Source: Longimicrobium sp.
GTDB taxonomy: Bacteria > Gemmatimonadota > Gemmatimonadetes > Longimicrobiales > Longimicrobiaceae
Assembly: GCA_036389795.1 (NCBI GenBank)
Contig: DASVWD010000140.1
Span: 62,001 to 126,000 of the forward strand
Direction: 5' to 3'
Length of the DNA stretch: 64,000 nucleotides
Shown: piece after piece, positions 17,383 to 25,814 of the stretch
Position numbering within the stretch: position 1 is the stretch's first letter
Layout of the letters: every line of letters begins with the position of its first letter
The notes under the pieces: model-generated
Told to the model about the DNA's origin: nothing
What the model saw: only the letters and a program-made list of their open reading frames with translations
The model's database searches: none
Position numbers and translations under genes: made by a program

Positions 17383-17538
17383 TCGGATCGGCCGGCTGAT
17401 CGTCCTTGGCTCTCCGCCCGCGGAGCACGCCGGGAGATCGGCGCCCTTCTGCTACGCGGGTCGGCGGGGTTATCTTTCCGGGGCCGCTCCTCCCGGCGAC
17501 ACCCGTCCTCCTCGCCACCCCCGACCGGAAGCCCCCGC

Positions 17539-18771
17539 TTGACCCGCATCCACGGCATGCTCGCCGCCCTGCTGGCGGCCGCGGCGCTCGCGGCGCCCGC
17601 CCGCGCGCAGGACACCATCCCCGCCCGCGACACCCTCCCGCGCGACACGCCGGGGGCCGACACGCTCCCCGGCACGAAGCTCCGCGCGGAGGCCGAGGGG
17701 CGCGAGGGCGTGCGCATCTGCGCGGGCGGCGACGTGACGCTGGGGACCAACCTCGACACCACCTGGGTGCACACCGCCTCGGCGCGGCTGAGGCGGCGGG
17801 TGGCCGCGCTCCCCGACCCCGACTCGCTGCTGGCGCCGCTGCGCCCGCTGCTGGCCGGCGCCGACGTGGTGCTGCTGAACGTGGAAGGGGCGATCGGCGA
17901 AGGCGTGCCGGCGCGCCAGAAGTGCGCGCCGGGATCGACGAGCTGCTTCGCCTTCCGCTCGCCGGTGGCCGCGGCCGCCGCGCTCCGGCGCGTGGGCGGC
18001 GAGGCCGAGGTGGTGGGGAACGTGGCCAACAACCACGCGCGCGACGCGGGCGACCCCGGCTGGCGCGCCACGGGCCGCCACCTGCAGGGCGCCGGCGTGC
18101 ACGTCACCGGCTACGACACCGTCCCCACCCTGGTGGCGCTGCCCTCGGGCGACACGGTGGCGTTCCTGGGCTACAGCGCCTGGGCGGGGCCCAAGGTGCA
18201 CGACCTGGCCGGCGTGCGGCGCCACGTGGGCCGCGCCGCCGGGCGCCACCGCTACGTGGTGGTGACCATGCACGCGGGCGCCGAGGGCAGCGGCGCCCAG
18301 CGCACGCCGAACGCGACGGAGATGGCCTTCGGGGAAGACCGCGGCAACTCCGTCGCCTTCGCCCGCGCGGCGGTGGAGGCGGGCGCCGACGTGGTGTTCG
18401 GCCACGGCCCGCACGTGATGCGCGCCGCCGAGTGGTACCGGGAGGCGCTGGTCTTCTACTCGCTGGGAAACCTGGTCACCTACGGCCCCTTCACCTTCAG
18501 CGAGCCGCTGAACCGCGGGGGGATCGCCTGCGCGGACCTGGACCCGGCAGGGGGCGTGATGGCCGCGGAGATCCGCTCCACGCGCCAGCTCGCCCCCGGC
18601 CTGGTGCGCCCCGACACCACCGGCGCGGCCGCGCGGCTGGTGGAGCAGCTCAGCCGCCTGGACTTCCCCACCAGCGCCCCCGTGGTGGCCCGGGGCGGCG
18701 AGGTGCAGCGCCCCCGCGGCGGCGAGGCGGGCGGCGTCCCTGCGGCCACCTCTCCCCGCCGGCGCCAGTAA
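17539..18771 (+). CDS. CapA-family (poly-gamma-glutamate type) secreted protein
   Basis: A 410-residue exported protein with a calcineurin-like CapA fold. A signal peptide ends at about PARAQ. The core shows GGDVTLG, VLLNVEGAIG, VVGNVANNHARDAG, VVTMHAGAE and GHGPHVMRAAEWY, which match the metal-binding motifs of CapA/PgsA proteins and related metallophosphatases. The start is TTG 17539 or, less likely, ATG 17557; both keep the signal peptide. No capBC genes are adjacent, so a role in polyglutamate synthesis is not supported by context. Confidence 0.85.
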   Translation: MTRIHGMLAALLAAAALAAPARAQDTIPARDTLPRDTPGADTLPGTKLRAEAEGREGVRICAGGDVTLGTNLDTTWVHTASARLRRRVAALPDPDSLLAPLRPLLAGADVVLLNVEGAIGEGVPARQKCAPGSTSCFAFRSPVAAAAALRRVGGEAEVVGNVANNHARDAGDPGWRATGRHLQGAGVHVTGYDTVPTLVALPSGDTVAFLGYSAWAGPKVHDLAGVRRHVGRAAGRHRYVVVTMHAGAEGSGAQRTPNATEMAFGEDRGNSVAFARAAVEAGADVVFGHGPHVMRAAEWYREALVFYSLGNLVTYGPFTFSEPLNRGGIACADLDPAGGVMAAEIRSTRQLAPGLVRPDTTGAAARLVEQLSRLDFPTSAPVVARGGEVQRPRGGEAGGVPAATSPRRRQ

Positions 18772-18854
18772 GAGGAAGCGCGGGTTTCGTAGGGGCGAGG
18801 TACGCCTCGCCCGACGAAGCCGGCTGGACGCACCGGAGCCGCGGAATGCGCCGA

Positions 18855-18907
18855 AGGAGCCCGCGCAGGCGGGCTTTTCGCCGTTGTTGCCGCGGCTTCA
18901 GCCGCCC
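18855..18907 (-). repeat. Two-hairpin TGAA-loop element, copy 1
   Basis: Read on the minus strand: GCGGC-TGAA-GCCGC, then GGCAACAAC, then GGCGAAA, then a second hairpin AGCCCGC-CTGC-GCGGGCT. The TGA of the constant loop is also the stop codon of the acetyltransferase gene (18898-18900). Five more copies are in the window. Confidence 0.8.
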
Positions 18908-19368
18908 TCGTCCCCACCTCCCTCCTTCCGCCGCGCCCCGGGATCGCGCAGCTCCATGTAGACCGACCCGCTCGCCGGCCCGAAGCCGAAGCGCTCGTAG
19001 AGCCGCTCGGCGTCGCGCGTGATCAGCGCCATGCGGCGCAGCCCCTGGAAGTCGGGGTGCGCCAGGATGCACTCCACCAGCCACACGCCGACCCCCCGCC
19101 CGCGGTGCTCCTCGCCCACCACCACGTCGGTCAGGTAGGCGTAGGTCGCCCGGTCGGTCACCGCGCGCGCGAACGCCACCAGCCGCCCGCCGTCGTAGAC
19201 GCCGAAGCAGACCGAGTTCTCGATGGCGCGCTCCATCACGTCGCGCCGGAGGCCGCCGCCCCAGTGCTCCGGGGCCAAGAGCGCGAGCACCGCGTCCAGG
19301 TCCAGCCGCCGCCGGTCGGTCGAGAGCGTCAGCTCGCCGCGCTGGAGCTCGAAGGGAGTATCCTGCAT
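18898..19368 (-). CDS. GNAT N-acetyltransferase
   Basis: A 156-residue GNAT protein with the acetyl-CoA loop EEHRGRGVGVWLVE and the C-terminal DAERLYERFGFGP motif. The N-terminal region (SVCFGVYDGGRLVAFARAVTD) is typical of the YjgM/PanZ-like subgroup with unknown small-molecule or protein substrates. The stop codon coincides with the loop of a structured repeat, so the last residues (GGGDEGG) are encoded in the repeat stem. Confidence 0.86.
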   Translation of the reverse strand: MQDTPFELQRGELTLSTDRRRLDLDAVLALLAPEHWGGGLRRDVMERAIENSVCFGVYDGGRLVAFARAVTDRATYAYLTDVVVGEEHRGRGVGVWLVECILAHPDFQGLRRMALITRDAERLYERFGFGPASGSVYMELRDPGARRKEGGGDEGG

Positions 19369-19450
19369 CGCGCCGGGTTCGTGCGACGGGCGCCGGCCGT
19401 GCCGATGCCGGCCGCAAGGAGGCTACAACCATCAGGGGACGAAGGCGCCG

Positions 19451-20113
19451 CTACTCGCGTGCGGGCCCGCCGGGCTTCTCGCGCAGGCCGAGCGGCTCGT
19501 GGAAGCGCAGCGGCAGGGGCTCTTCGGCGTGGAGCGCCACCTCCCGGGCCAGGCCGTTCCAGCGGGTGGCGGTGAGCTCGCCCGTCCTCTGGCGGAAGAG
19601 CTTCCACCAGACGTCCCAGTCCAGCTCTCCCGCCCGCGCGCGCCGGTTGGCGTCGAGGATCTCCCGCTGCAGCTCGCGCTCCTCGTCCGCGGGGAGGGGG
19701 CCGTCGCGCTCCGCGAGCTCCTCCGGCGGGAGCGCCGAGCCGGACCGCGCGAAGTCGAGCTTCCCCCGCTCCACCGCCGCGTCGTCCGGCATCAGCGCGT
19801 CCTCCCACCCGCAGACCAGGCAGAAGGTAGCCGGCGCGGGCGAGCCGCAGACGGGGCACTCGACCCAGCGCGGCCACTCCTTCCGCGGGTCCAGCTCCTC
19901 CATCTCCCCCGCCCGGAAGGTGGCGTGCTCGGCCAGCGTCTTCGCCGCCCTGAACTCCCTGTGCTTGCGGAGGGCCGCCTGGAGCTCCCGCCACGGCCCC
20001 CGCGCGATCCGGAGCGCAGCGAGGAGCACCGCGAACATCAGCAGGGCGATGACGAGGTCCGCCATTGGGGGAGAGTGTCTCGCGGGGACGGCCGGCTTTC
20101 GCTTCCGCGCCAT
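19451..20113 (-). CDS. Membrane-anchored protein with CPCC-like zinc ribbon
   Basis: A 220-residue protein of unknown function. An N-terminal helix (MADLVIALLMFAVLLAALRI) anchors it to the membrane. The centre has VECPVCGSP, then FCLVCGWEDA, two CxxC pairs that resemble the CPCC cysteine-rich domain and probably bind zinc. The C-terminal third is charged and may be helical. ATG 20113 is the outer start; ATG 20065 would begin right at the membrane helix and is equally possible. Downstream, the gene ends 82 bp before the next minus-strand gene. Confidence 0.65.
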   Translation of the reverse strand: MARKRKPAVPARHSPPMADLVIALLMFAVLLAALRIARGPWRELQAALRKHREFRAAKTLAEHATFRAGEMEELDPRKEWPRWVECPVCGSPAPATFCLVCGWEDALMPDDAAVERGKLDFARSGSALPPEELAERDGPLPADEERELQREILDANRRARAGELDWDVWWKLFRQRTGELTATRWNGLAREVALHAEEPLPLRFHEPLGLREKPGGPARE

Positions 20114-20180
20114 GGTAGCGGCGTGCCGAGCGCGCGGGCAAGGCGGGGCGAAAAGCGGAGCCAATTGCGCGTCGAAGCGA

Positions 20181-20213
20181 AAAGGCCCGCGCCCCGGGTG
20201 CGAGGCGCGGGCC
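20181..20213 (-). terminator. Rho-independent terminator of the NlpC/P60 gene
   Basis: A ten-pair stem, GGCCCGCGCC with its complement (20184-20193 and 20204-20213), followed on the minus strand by TTTTCGC. It lies 23 bp after the NlpC/P60 stop. Confidence 0.8.
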
Positions 20214-20235
20214 CTTCGTCTTCGTCCGATGACGC

Positions 20236-20844
20236 TCAGTTGCGGCGGCTCGAGCTCGCGCTGGCGGCGGCCACGGCGGCCGCGCTGTCGCCGTCGCTGA
20301 AGAGGCGGCGCACCCCGAACCAGGCGCGCACCAGCGCCGACTGCGGGCGGTCCAGGCGGCTCTCCACGATGCGGCCCTGGCCGCTGCTGGCGTGGATGTA
20401 GCGGCCGTCGCCCACGTAGATCCCCACGTGCGTCACGCGGTTGCCGCGCCCGAAGGTGAGGATGTCACCCGGGCGCAGCAGCCGCGGGTCGCGCGGGACC
20501 TCGCGCCCCACGCGCGCCTGCTCGGCCGCCGTCCTGGGCAGCTCGCGTCCGAAGGCGCGCATCAGGTACTTGAGGAAGCCGCTGCAGTCGAAGCCGCTGG
20601 GTGTGTTGCCGCCCCACACGTAGCGGCGGCCGAGCTGCGCCCGCGCGAGCAGCACCACCGAGTCGGCCTGCACCTGGTCCCGGAGCGCCGCCCGCTCGGC
20701 CGGCGTGGGAGGGCGGACGACCGCCGCGGGGAGCACACGGGGGCTCTCGGCCCGCCTCGCCGCTTCCTGCGCCGCCACCGGGAGCGGGGCGAGCATCCCC
20801 ACGAATACGAGCGCGCGCAGAACGGCTCTGCGTTGCTGGGTCAC
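20236..20844 (-). CDS. Secreted NlpC/P60 peptidoglycan endopeptidase
   Basis: A 202-residue exported cysteine peptidase expected to cut peptide bonds in peptidoglycan stems. GTG 20844 gives a signal peptide ending in PVAAQ; longer upstream reading is unsupported. The NlpC/P60 domain (about residues 75-180) has the catalytic Cys in GFDCSGF, His in THVGIYVG and the third polar residue in YIHASSGQG. The tail is Ser/Ala-rich. A strong terminator follows. Confidence 0.9.
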   Translation of the reverse strand: MTQQRRAVLRALVFVGMLAPLPVAAQEAARRAESPRVLPAAVVRPPTPAERAALRDQVQADSVVLLARAQLGRRYVWGGNTPSGFDCSGFLKYLMRAFGRELPRTAAEQARVGREVPRDPRLLRPGDILTFGRGNRVTHVGIYVGDGRYIHASSGQGRIVESRLDRPQSALVRAWFGVRRLFSDGDSAAAVAAASASSSRRN

Positions 20845-21134
20845 GGCTCTGTCGGCTCGGGGTTGCGGACGGATCGGCGCCCGTGAACGTCCATGCTTCC
20901 GGGTGGCGTCCCCCCACGAGGGGACGGCCGCGGCGGCGCCGATGCGGAACTGGAGTCTCGCTGTTGGGACGGGCGGCATTCTACGCGCGCCCGCCGCCCC
21001 CGGAAACCCTTTCGGCCCCGCTCCCGTAGCAGTCACTCCGTATCTCCTTACCCTGCAACGAAGTGCCGCTCCCCTCCTCACCAACTCCTAATCGTTTCTT
21101 CGGGTCCGCACCCCCGCACTTCGCACAGCAGTTT

Positions 21135-21280
21135 GGGCGTGTCCCTCCGCTACGCTCCGGGCCGGGCTGCGCGCGCGGTAGGGCACGATACGACTGTGCC
21201 CAACCGCGCCGGGCCACGGTCGCGCCCAACCCCACGGCGCGCCCGCGTCCCGGCCCTCCGGGCGCGCATCCCTCACGCGG
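21135..21280 (+). repeat. GGGCGTGTCC composite repeat, long copy
   Basis: About 145 bp, nearly identical to the complement of 32281-32423. It runs from GGGCGTGTCCCTCCGC through CACGATACGACTGTG, a GGTTGGGCAC-like middle and GCGCATCCCTCACGCG. A GCACTTC array precedes it and a TGAA-type element follows, the same order as in the 32-kb copy. Confidence 0.88.
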
Positions 21281-21298
21281 TCGTTCCGTCGCTGTTCG

Positions 21299-21357
21299 AA
21301 GCCTCGCGGGGTTTGCGAGGCTTTCTGCCGTGGTTGCCGCGGATTCATCCGCCCTCC
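21299..21357 (-). repeat. Two-hairpin TGAA-loop element, copy 2
   Basis: On the minus strand: GCGGA-TGAA-TCCGC, GGCAACCAC, then GCAGA and a perfect nine-pair hairpin AAGCCTCGC/GCGAGGCTT with a 7-base loop. The first stem differs from copy 1 by a paired change (C-G to A-T). Confidence 0.85.
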
Positions 21358-21456
21358 CCAGGCAGGTGCCAGGAGAGGCTCGGGTGTGGACACGCCACCG
21401 CCCGCGCGCCATACTGCCGCCGTCCACCGTCCTCCCCTCATCCGCCCGGCCCACCG

Positions 21457-22422
21457 ATGCCCCGACCCACCCTCCTGCGCCTGCTGGCGCCGCCGATCCT
21501 CGCCGCGCTGCTGACCCTGGCCTGCGCCGCCCGCCCCGCGCGCCCCGCCGCGACCGCGCCGCCGTCCGCGGGCGCGGCCGACACCGTCCCGCTGCGGCGC
21601 GCGCTGGAGGAGCTGCTGCGCGGCTACCCGGGCGTGGCGGGAGTGAGCGTCAAGAACCTGGCGACGGGCGAGGCGATCTCGATCCGCGGCGGCGAGACCT
21701 TCCCCACCGCCTCGCTGATCAAGGTGGCCGTGCTGGTGGCGCTGCTCGACGAGGCGCGAAAAGGCGCGCTCCGGCTGGACGAGCGCACGACGATGATCGC
21801 GCGCGACCGGGTGGGGGGCTCGGGGGTGCTGCAGTACGTGGGCTCGGGGGTGGAGCCGACGCTGGAGGACCTGGCGTGGCTGATGATCACCATCTCCGAC
21901 AACACCGCCACCAACCTGATCCTGGACAAGATCAACGTGCGGACGGTGTGGGACAAAATGGAGGCGCTGGGGCTGCCGCACACCAAGATCCACTCCAAGA
22001 CCTTCCTGCGCTCCACCTCCATCGCCATGGACTCGTCGGTCAAGTACGGCCTGGGCGTCACCACCCCCGACGAGACCGTGCGGCTCTTCGAGCTGCTGCA
22101 CCAGGGGCGCGCCGTCTCGCCCGCGCTGGACTCGCTGGCGATCCGGATGCTGCGCGCCAACCAGGACCTCGCCAAGCTGGCGCGCTGGCTCCCCGAAGAC
22201 CTCGCCTTCGCGCACAAGACCGGCGAGGTGGACGCCTCGAGGAGCGACTGCGGCATCCTCTACGGCCCCGACGCCCCCGTGGCCCTCTGCGTGATGACGC
22301 GCGAGAACCGCGACCACTCGTACGCCGTCGACAACCCCGCCAACCTGCTGATGGCGCGCATCGGCCTGGCCGTCTTCCGCCACTACAACCCCTCCGCGAA
22401 GGTGCCGGACCCGCCGAGGTGA
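21457..22422 (+). CDS. Class A beta-lactamase-like serine hydrolase, lipoprotein
   Basis: A 321-residue exported protein with a lipoprotein-type signal (LTLAC). It has the penicillin-binding fold motifs S86-L-I-K89, S147-D-N149 and K254-T-G256 in the right order and spacing. The omega-loop ExxLN motif with the deacylating glutamate of true class A enzymes is not visible: the corresponding stretch reads TSIAMDSSVKYGLGVTTP. It may therefore be a weak beta-lactamase, a penicillin-binding esterase or a sensor. It is monocistronic. Confidence 0.85.
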   Translation: MPRPTLLRLLAPPILAALLTLACAARPARPAATAPPSAGAADTVPLRRALEELLRGYPGVAGVSVKNLATGEAISIRGGETFPTASLIKVAVLVALLDEARKGALRLDERTTMIARDRVGGSGVLQYVGSGVEPTLEDLAWLMITISDNTATNLILDKINVRTVWDKMEALGLPHTKIHSKTFLRSTSIAMDSSVKYGLGVTTPDETVRLFELLHQGRAVSPALDSLAIRMLRANQDLAKLARWLPEDLAFAHKTGEVDASRSDCGILYGPDAPVALCVMTRENRDHSYAVDNPANLLMARIGLAVFRHYNPSAKVPDPPR

Positions 22423-22423
22423 G

Positions 22424-22478
22424 GGGAAGTGCGTGAGTGCGTGAGTGCGTGAGTGCGAGAGTACGAGAGTACGCGCGG
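22424..22478. repeat. GTGAGTGC tandem array
   Basis: Units GTGCGTGA repeated about three times, then GTGCGAGA and GTACGAGA variants, starting right after the hydrolase stop codon. It is the same family as the octamer array at 247-320. A CTCCCGCGCAGCGGGGGAG hairpin (22510-22530) follows. Confidence 0.75.
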
Positions 22479-22593
22479 AAAGCCGGCTCCCGCGGTATGT
22501 GCACCCTTTCTCCCGCGCAGCGGGGGAGAGGGCCGGGGAGAGGGGGGCTCCCCGCGTCCGCGCAGATGCCCGTCGAAGCGGCGGGAAAACCAG

Positions 22594-22618
22594 AGGGCAC
22601 CCCGGCCAGGGGTGCCCT
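22594..22618 (-). terminator. Rho-independent terminator
   Basis: Perfect ten-pair stem AGGGCACCCC with its complement and a 5-base loop, followed on the minus strand by GGTTTTCCC. It lies 23 bp after the stop of the DUF2059-like gene. Confidence 0.85.
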
Positions 22619-22641
22619 TCGCGTATCCGCCGAGGTGCGGC

Positions 22642-23157
22642 TCACGGCCTCGGGGGCGGGGGAGCGGGGGCGGGCGGCGGAGGAGCCGGCGGGCCGGAGA
22701 GCTGCCGGAGCACCGCCTCCTGCAGCTCTCCCATGTGCTCCTGCACCGCGCGCTGGCCCAGCTCCGAGCCCTCGCGCATGAGCTGCGGCGTGGCGCGCGC
22801 CAGCTTCTGCCCGGTGGGAGTGCGGTAGAAGGCGATCATCTCCCGAAGCTCGGGCTCGGTGAAGGCGCGGCTGTAGATGTCCGCGTACCCGGCTTTGAGG
22901 TTGTCCCACGACATGTAGCGCACGAAGAAGTCGCGCATCACGCTCTCCACCGCCTGCAGCTCGGGGTTGCTCTGCATCTGCGCCTGGAGCACGGTCTCGA
23001 TGGAGAGCTGGAGCGCCTCGGAGACGCGCATCGCCTCCAGCAGCTCCAGCGCCGCCGCACGGTGGGTGGGCGAGACGGGCGCCGGCTGGGCTGCGGCCGG
23101 CCCCGCGGCGAGCAGCACGGCCAGGAGCGCCGGGACCAGCACCGTGATCTTCTTCAT
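22642..23157 (-). CDS. Exported DUF2059-like protein
   Basis: A 171-residue exported protein. A signal peptide (MKKITVLVPALLAVLLAAGPAAAQ) is followed by a helical domain with the DUF2059-type pattern AYADIYSRAFTEPELREMIAFYRTPTGQKL (seen here as two adjacent blocks). The C-terminus is a short Pro/Ala tail (PPAPPPPAPAPPPP). The function of the family is unknown; members are periplasmic. Start ATG 23157 is clear. A canonical terminator follows. Confidence 0.85.
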   Translation of the reverse strand: MKKITVLVPALLAVLLAAGPAAAQPAPVSPTHRAAALELLEAMRVSEALQLSIETVLQAQMQSNPELQAVESVMRDFFVRYMSWDNLKAGYADIYSRAFTEPELREMIAFYRTPTGQKLARATPQLMREGSELGQRAVQEHMGELQEAVLRQLSGPPAPPPPAPAPPPPRP

Positions 23158-23671
23158 GTCGGTTCTCCCGTGCGAGCGGCGGACGAGACGGTGAAAGGGT
23201 AACTGAGGCGGCCGTCGTACCCCGCGCAAGCCGCCGCGCTCCGGGCGCGCGAATGCCGCGCCCGCCGCCGGGCCGAACACGCCCTGGCGCGCAGCCACTC
23301 GGGTTGCAGGCAGAAAATGACCGCACGCGAGGAACGCCGGCACGTCTGCGTAAGCCGATGTGAACAAAGTGATTCCGGCTCGCGCCAGCTCACCTTATCA
23401 GACACGTATTGCGCCGCACCCGATTTGCGCCTAATTTAGGTCGCAACATCCGTAGCACCCTTGAGCCCAACCCGGCGCGCAAGCACTCCGGCGCGTCGGC
23501 CCAACCTCCTGAAATGCCGATGCCCCGCTCGCTCCGGACGCGCCCTCACGTGCCCTGCCGCCGCCATGGTGCCGTGCGCGGCGCTCCCCTGCTCTCCGGG
23601 GGGATCATCATCGTGTCCGGCGGCCGCGCCGGCGCCGGGCCGCTTCCGTTCCCCGTCCATCCGACCCGCCC
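23158..23671. other. Gene-free region, AT-richer centre
   Basis: No supported gene or repeat. 23365-23460 is clearly less GC-rich than its surroundings (for example CTAATTTAGGTCGC) and is the likely promoter region for the plus-strand cluster that begins at 23672 and for the minus-strand gene at 23157. I could not assign a clear -35/-10 pair. Confidence 0.4.
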
Positions 23672-24250
23672 GTGAGCCGATCCCCCCGCCGCGCGCGCCG
23701 CGTCGACCCGTCCGCCTGGCCGCGCGAGAAGTTCCTGGCCGTGCTGTTCACCCTCCTGCTGGCGTGCGCGTGGATGGTGTCCACCGCGGCCGAGAGCCAC
23801 GCCGCGCTCCGCAGGCGGCACTTCATGGGCCTGGCCACCTGGCGCGCGAAGGCGCCGCTGCCGTACCTGGCCGTGGTCGGCGGGGCGCGGGGGCTGGGCC
23901 GGCCGGCGCCGGGGCGGGCGCTGGTGCTGGTGCGGGCGGACTCCGCCGCTCCCGGAGAACGGGCCCTCCTCTGCCGCCTGGCCGCCGCCGGGTCCTCGCC
24001 GCCGCCCGGGCTGGAGCTGCGCTGGGTGGCGCTCGGGGCCGACGTCGATCCCTGCACCGCCCGGGCGGCGGGCGCGCGGCTGGCCCGCCCCGCCGCGCCG
24101 GCCGCGAGCGCCCTGCGCGCCCAGCTCGCCGGCGCCCGCTGGGTGCTGCTGGACGAAGGCTGGCGGGCGCGCTACAGCCGGCGCGACATCCCCTCCGCGG
24201 CCGAGCTGGCCGCGGTGGCGCGGCTCCTCGGCGGCGAGGTGGCGCCGTGA
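23672..24250 (+). CDS. Membrane-anchored hypothetical protein
   Basis: A 192-residue protein I do not recognise. After a basic N-terminus a single helix (FLAVLFTLLLACAWMVST) anchors it. The outer part is Ala/Arg-rich, with two cysteines (LLCRLAAAG and DVDPCTARA) and the pattern LVLVRADSAAPGERALLCRL, which suggests a degenerate thioredoxin-like fold similar in layout to the next gene. The start is GTG 23672. Its stop overlaps the next start (GTGA), so the two are translationally coupled. They may help fold or reduce the cysteine-rich peptides downstream, which is inference. Confidence 0.6.
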   Translation: MSRSPRRARRVDPSAWPREKFLAVLFTLLLACAWMVSTAAESHAALRRRHFMGLATWRAKAPLPYLAVVGGARGLGRPAPGRALVLVRADSAAPGERALLCRLAAAGSSPPPGLELRWVALGADVDPCTARAAGARLARPAAPAASALRAQLAGARWVLLDEGWRARYSRRDIPSAAELAAVARLLGGEVAP

Positions 24251-24774
24251 CGCGGCACGCGTGGCGGGCGCTCCTGGCGGCGGCGGGCGCGGGCGTCCTG
24301 CTCTTCGGCGCGCGGACGGCCGCCGCGGTGCGGAGCTTCGCCGGGGCGCCCGCGCTCACCGAGACCGTGGCGGCCGAGGGGGCGCGCGGCTTCCGGGCGG
24401 CGGCCTTCCACCCCGCGCTCGCCACGCTCCCGGCCCCGGGGCGCGCGGTGGTGCTGGTGTACGCCGCCGACTGCGCCGCGTGCGCCGACAACATGTGGAA
24501 CTGGGTGGACGCGGTCCGCGCGGCGGACCCGGCGGTGCGCTTCTACGCCGTCGGGCCCGGCGACCGGCCCGCGCCGCCCGGCTACTGGGCCGGGCTCGAC
24601 CGCCGCGTGGCGGTGGCCGCCGCCGACCGGCGGGCGGTGCACCAGGCCCTGCGGGTGGACGCCACGCCGTCGACCCTGCTGGTGCGCGACGGGGTGGTGG
24701 AGCGGACGTACGTGGGCCTCCTCACCCCGGCGGCGCGCAGGAGCGTCCTCCGGTTCGTGGGCGCGCGGCCCTGA
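24247..24774 (+). CDS. Secreted or anchored thioredoxin-like protein, CAAC motif
   Basis: A 175-residue protein with an N-terminal hydrophobic leader and a thioredoxin-like domain: VVLVYAADCAACADNMWNW places a CxxC motif after a beta strand, and VDATPSTLLVRDG carries the cis-proline pattern (TPS). This suggests a disulfide oxidoreductase outside the cytoplasm. GTG 24247 overlaps the previous stop. It lies 110 bp upstream of the first of three 8-cysteine peptides, so a role in their disulfide chemistry is a reasonable guess. Confidence 0.7.
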   Translation: MTRHAWRALLAAAGAGVLLFGARTAAAVRSFAGAPALTETVAAEGARGFRAAAFHPALATLPAPGRAVVLVYAADCAACADNMWNWVDAVRAADPAVRFYAVGPGDRPAPPGYWAGLDRRVAVAAADRRAVHQALRVDATPSTLLVRDGVVERTYVGLLTPAARRSVLRFVGARP

Positions 24775-24884
24775 CGGGCGGTAGACGGTAGATGCCAGGA
24801 AAGCCAGGGACCCGGCTGGGAGGCCGCGGCAGGATGCACGACCACCGAACGCAGTTCATCCTCCACGACACACCCCCATCGACC

Positions 24885-25139
24885 ATGCGCAACCTGCTCT
24901 TGAAGTGCGCGATCGCGGCCGTGCTGCTGGCGGCCGCCCTGCTGCTGTCCCCGCCGTTCGCCGGGACCTCGTACGCCACCTACGGCGGCTGCTCGGCCAC
25001 CTGCCGCAACGGCTCGTGCAGCGCCGACCCCGAGCCCGGCGAGACCTGCAACTGCAACTGCAGCTGGTTCACCGGCTCGGCGAGCTGCACCTGCACGCAC
25101 CAGCTCCAGCCGGCGCCGGAGCCGCAGCCGGGAACGTAG
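24885..25139 (+). CDS. Secreted 8-cysteine peptide, paralogue 1
   Basis: An 84-residue precursor. A signal peptide (MRNLLLKCAIAAVLLAAALL) is followed by a mature part with eight cysteines in the pattern C-x3-C-x4-C-x9-C-x-C-x-C-x8-C-x-C, beginning YGGCSATC and ending ASCTC, then a Pro-rich tail. The same pattern recurs in the next two genes. I know no named family with it. ATG 24885 is chosen at the signal peptide. Possible roles (toxin, metal-binding, surface or envelope peptide) are open. Confidence 0.75.
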   Translation: MRNLLLKCAIAAVLLAAALLLSPPFAGTSYATYGGCSATCRNGSCSADPEPGETCNCNCSWFTGSASCTCTHQLQPAPEPQPGT

Positions 25140-25300
25140 GCTCCGCCCGGGACGTCCGCGGACCGGCTCGTTCCCCTCCGAGTGCCTCCCAGCCCGGAGC
25201 CGGTTCCGCGGCGCCCCGGCGCGCATTCGACCGACGCCCTTGCGGCCGGCATCCTCCCGTGGCGGAGGACCGGCCTCGACGCGAAACCGCCGAGCCGACG

Positions 25301-25549
25301 ATGATCCGAACCCGACTGCTGCAGACCGCCGCCGCGCTGCTGGCCGCCGCGGCCGTGGCGCTCGCCTCCCCGCGCCTGGTGCCGGGCGCGTACGCCGACC
25401 TGGGCGGCTGCTCCGTGCGCTGCGCCGACGGCACCACCTGCTCGAAAGATCCCGGCACGCTCGAGAAGTGCACCTGCACCTGCGCCCTGTGGGGCCACGG
25501 CTCCGCCGAGTGCACCTGCACCCAGCTCAAGCCGCTCACCACGGGGTGA
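25301..25549 (+). CDS. Secreted 8-cysteine peptide, paralogue 2
   Basis: An 82-residue precursor with a signal peptide (LLAAAAVALASPRLVPGAYA) and the eight-cysteine core LGGCSVRC...CTCTC...CTC, spacing C-x3-C-x5-C-x9-C-x-C-x-C-x9-C-x-C. It shares with paralogue 3 the RLVP(G/D)AYA segment before the core, so the two are the closer pair. It is separated from paralogue 1 by 161 bp and from paralogue 3 by only 8 bp. Confidence 0.75.
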   Translation: MIRTRLLQTAAALLAAAAVALASPRLVPGAYADLGGCSVRCADGTTCSKDPGTLEKCTCTCALWGHGSAECTCTQLKPLTTG

Positions 25550-25557
25550 CCAGGACG

Positions 25558-25809
25558 ATGACGACGAGACGATACCTGCTGAATGCCGCGCTGGCGCTCG
25601 TAGCGCTTTCGGCGGCGCTGCTCGGCTCCACCCGGCTGGTGCCGGACGCCTATGCCGCGCTCGGCGGGTGCACGGTTACCTGCCCCGACAAGAGCACCTG
25701 CTCCGGCAACCCCGAGGTGGGGGAGACCTGCAACTGCACCTGCACGTTCTGGGGCCTGCAGACGGCGAAGTGCACCTGCCAGGCCCTCAGGCCCGCGCCC
25801 GAGGGCTGA
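25558..25809 (+). CDS. Secreted 8-cysteine peptide, paralogue 3
   Basis: An 83-residue precursor with a signal peptide and the core LGGCTVTC, PDKST, C, SGNPEVGETCNCTC and a final CTC. Spacing is identical to paralogue 2. A GTG at 25546 is in frame upstream, but ATG 25558 gives the same leader as the paralogues. The propeller lipoprotein gene starts 5 bp after the stop, so the two are co-transcribed. Confidence 0.75.
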   Translation: MTTRRYLLNAALALVALSAALLGSTRLVPDAYAALGGCTVTCPDKSTCSGNPEVGETCNCTCTFWGLQTAKCTCQALRPAPEG

Positions 25810-25814
25810 CTTCC

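Larger units (their letters stand above)
20845..21456. other. Gene-free region with a composite repeat
   Basis: Between divergent genes. 20845-21100 shows no feature I can name. A short GCACTTC remnant (21116-21125), the long GGGCGTGTCC repeat (21135-21280) and the TGAA two-hairpin element (21299-21356) follow in tandem. The open frames crossing it are high-GC artefacts. Confidence 0.6.

Noticed and set aside
17539-18771. Poly-gamma-glutamate capsule synthesis role for the CapA-like gene
   Set aside because: No capB, capC or related genes are nearby; only the fold is supported.
21457-22422. Firm call of an active class A beta-lactamase
   Set aside because: The ExxLN glutamate is not visible, so only the fold-level call is made.
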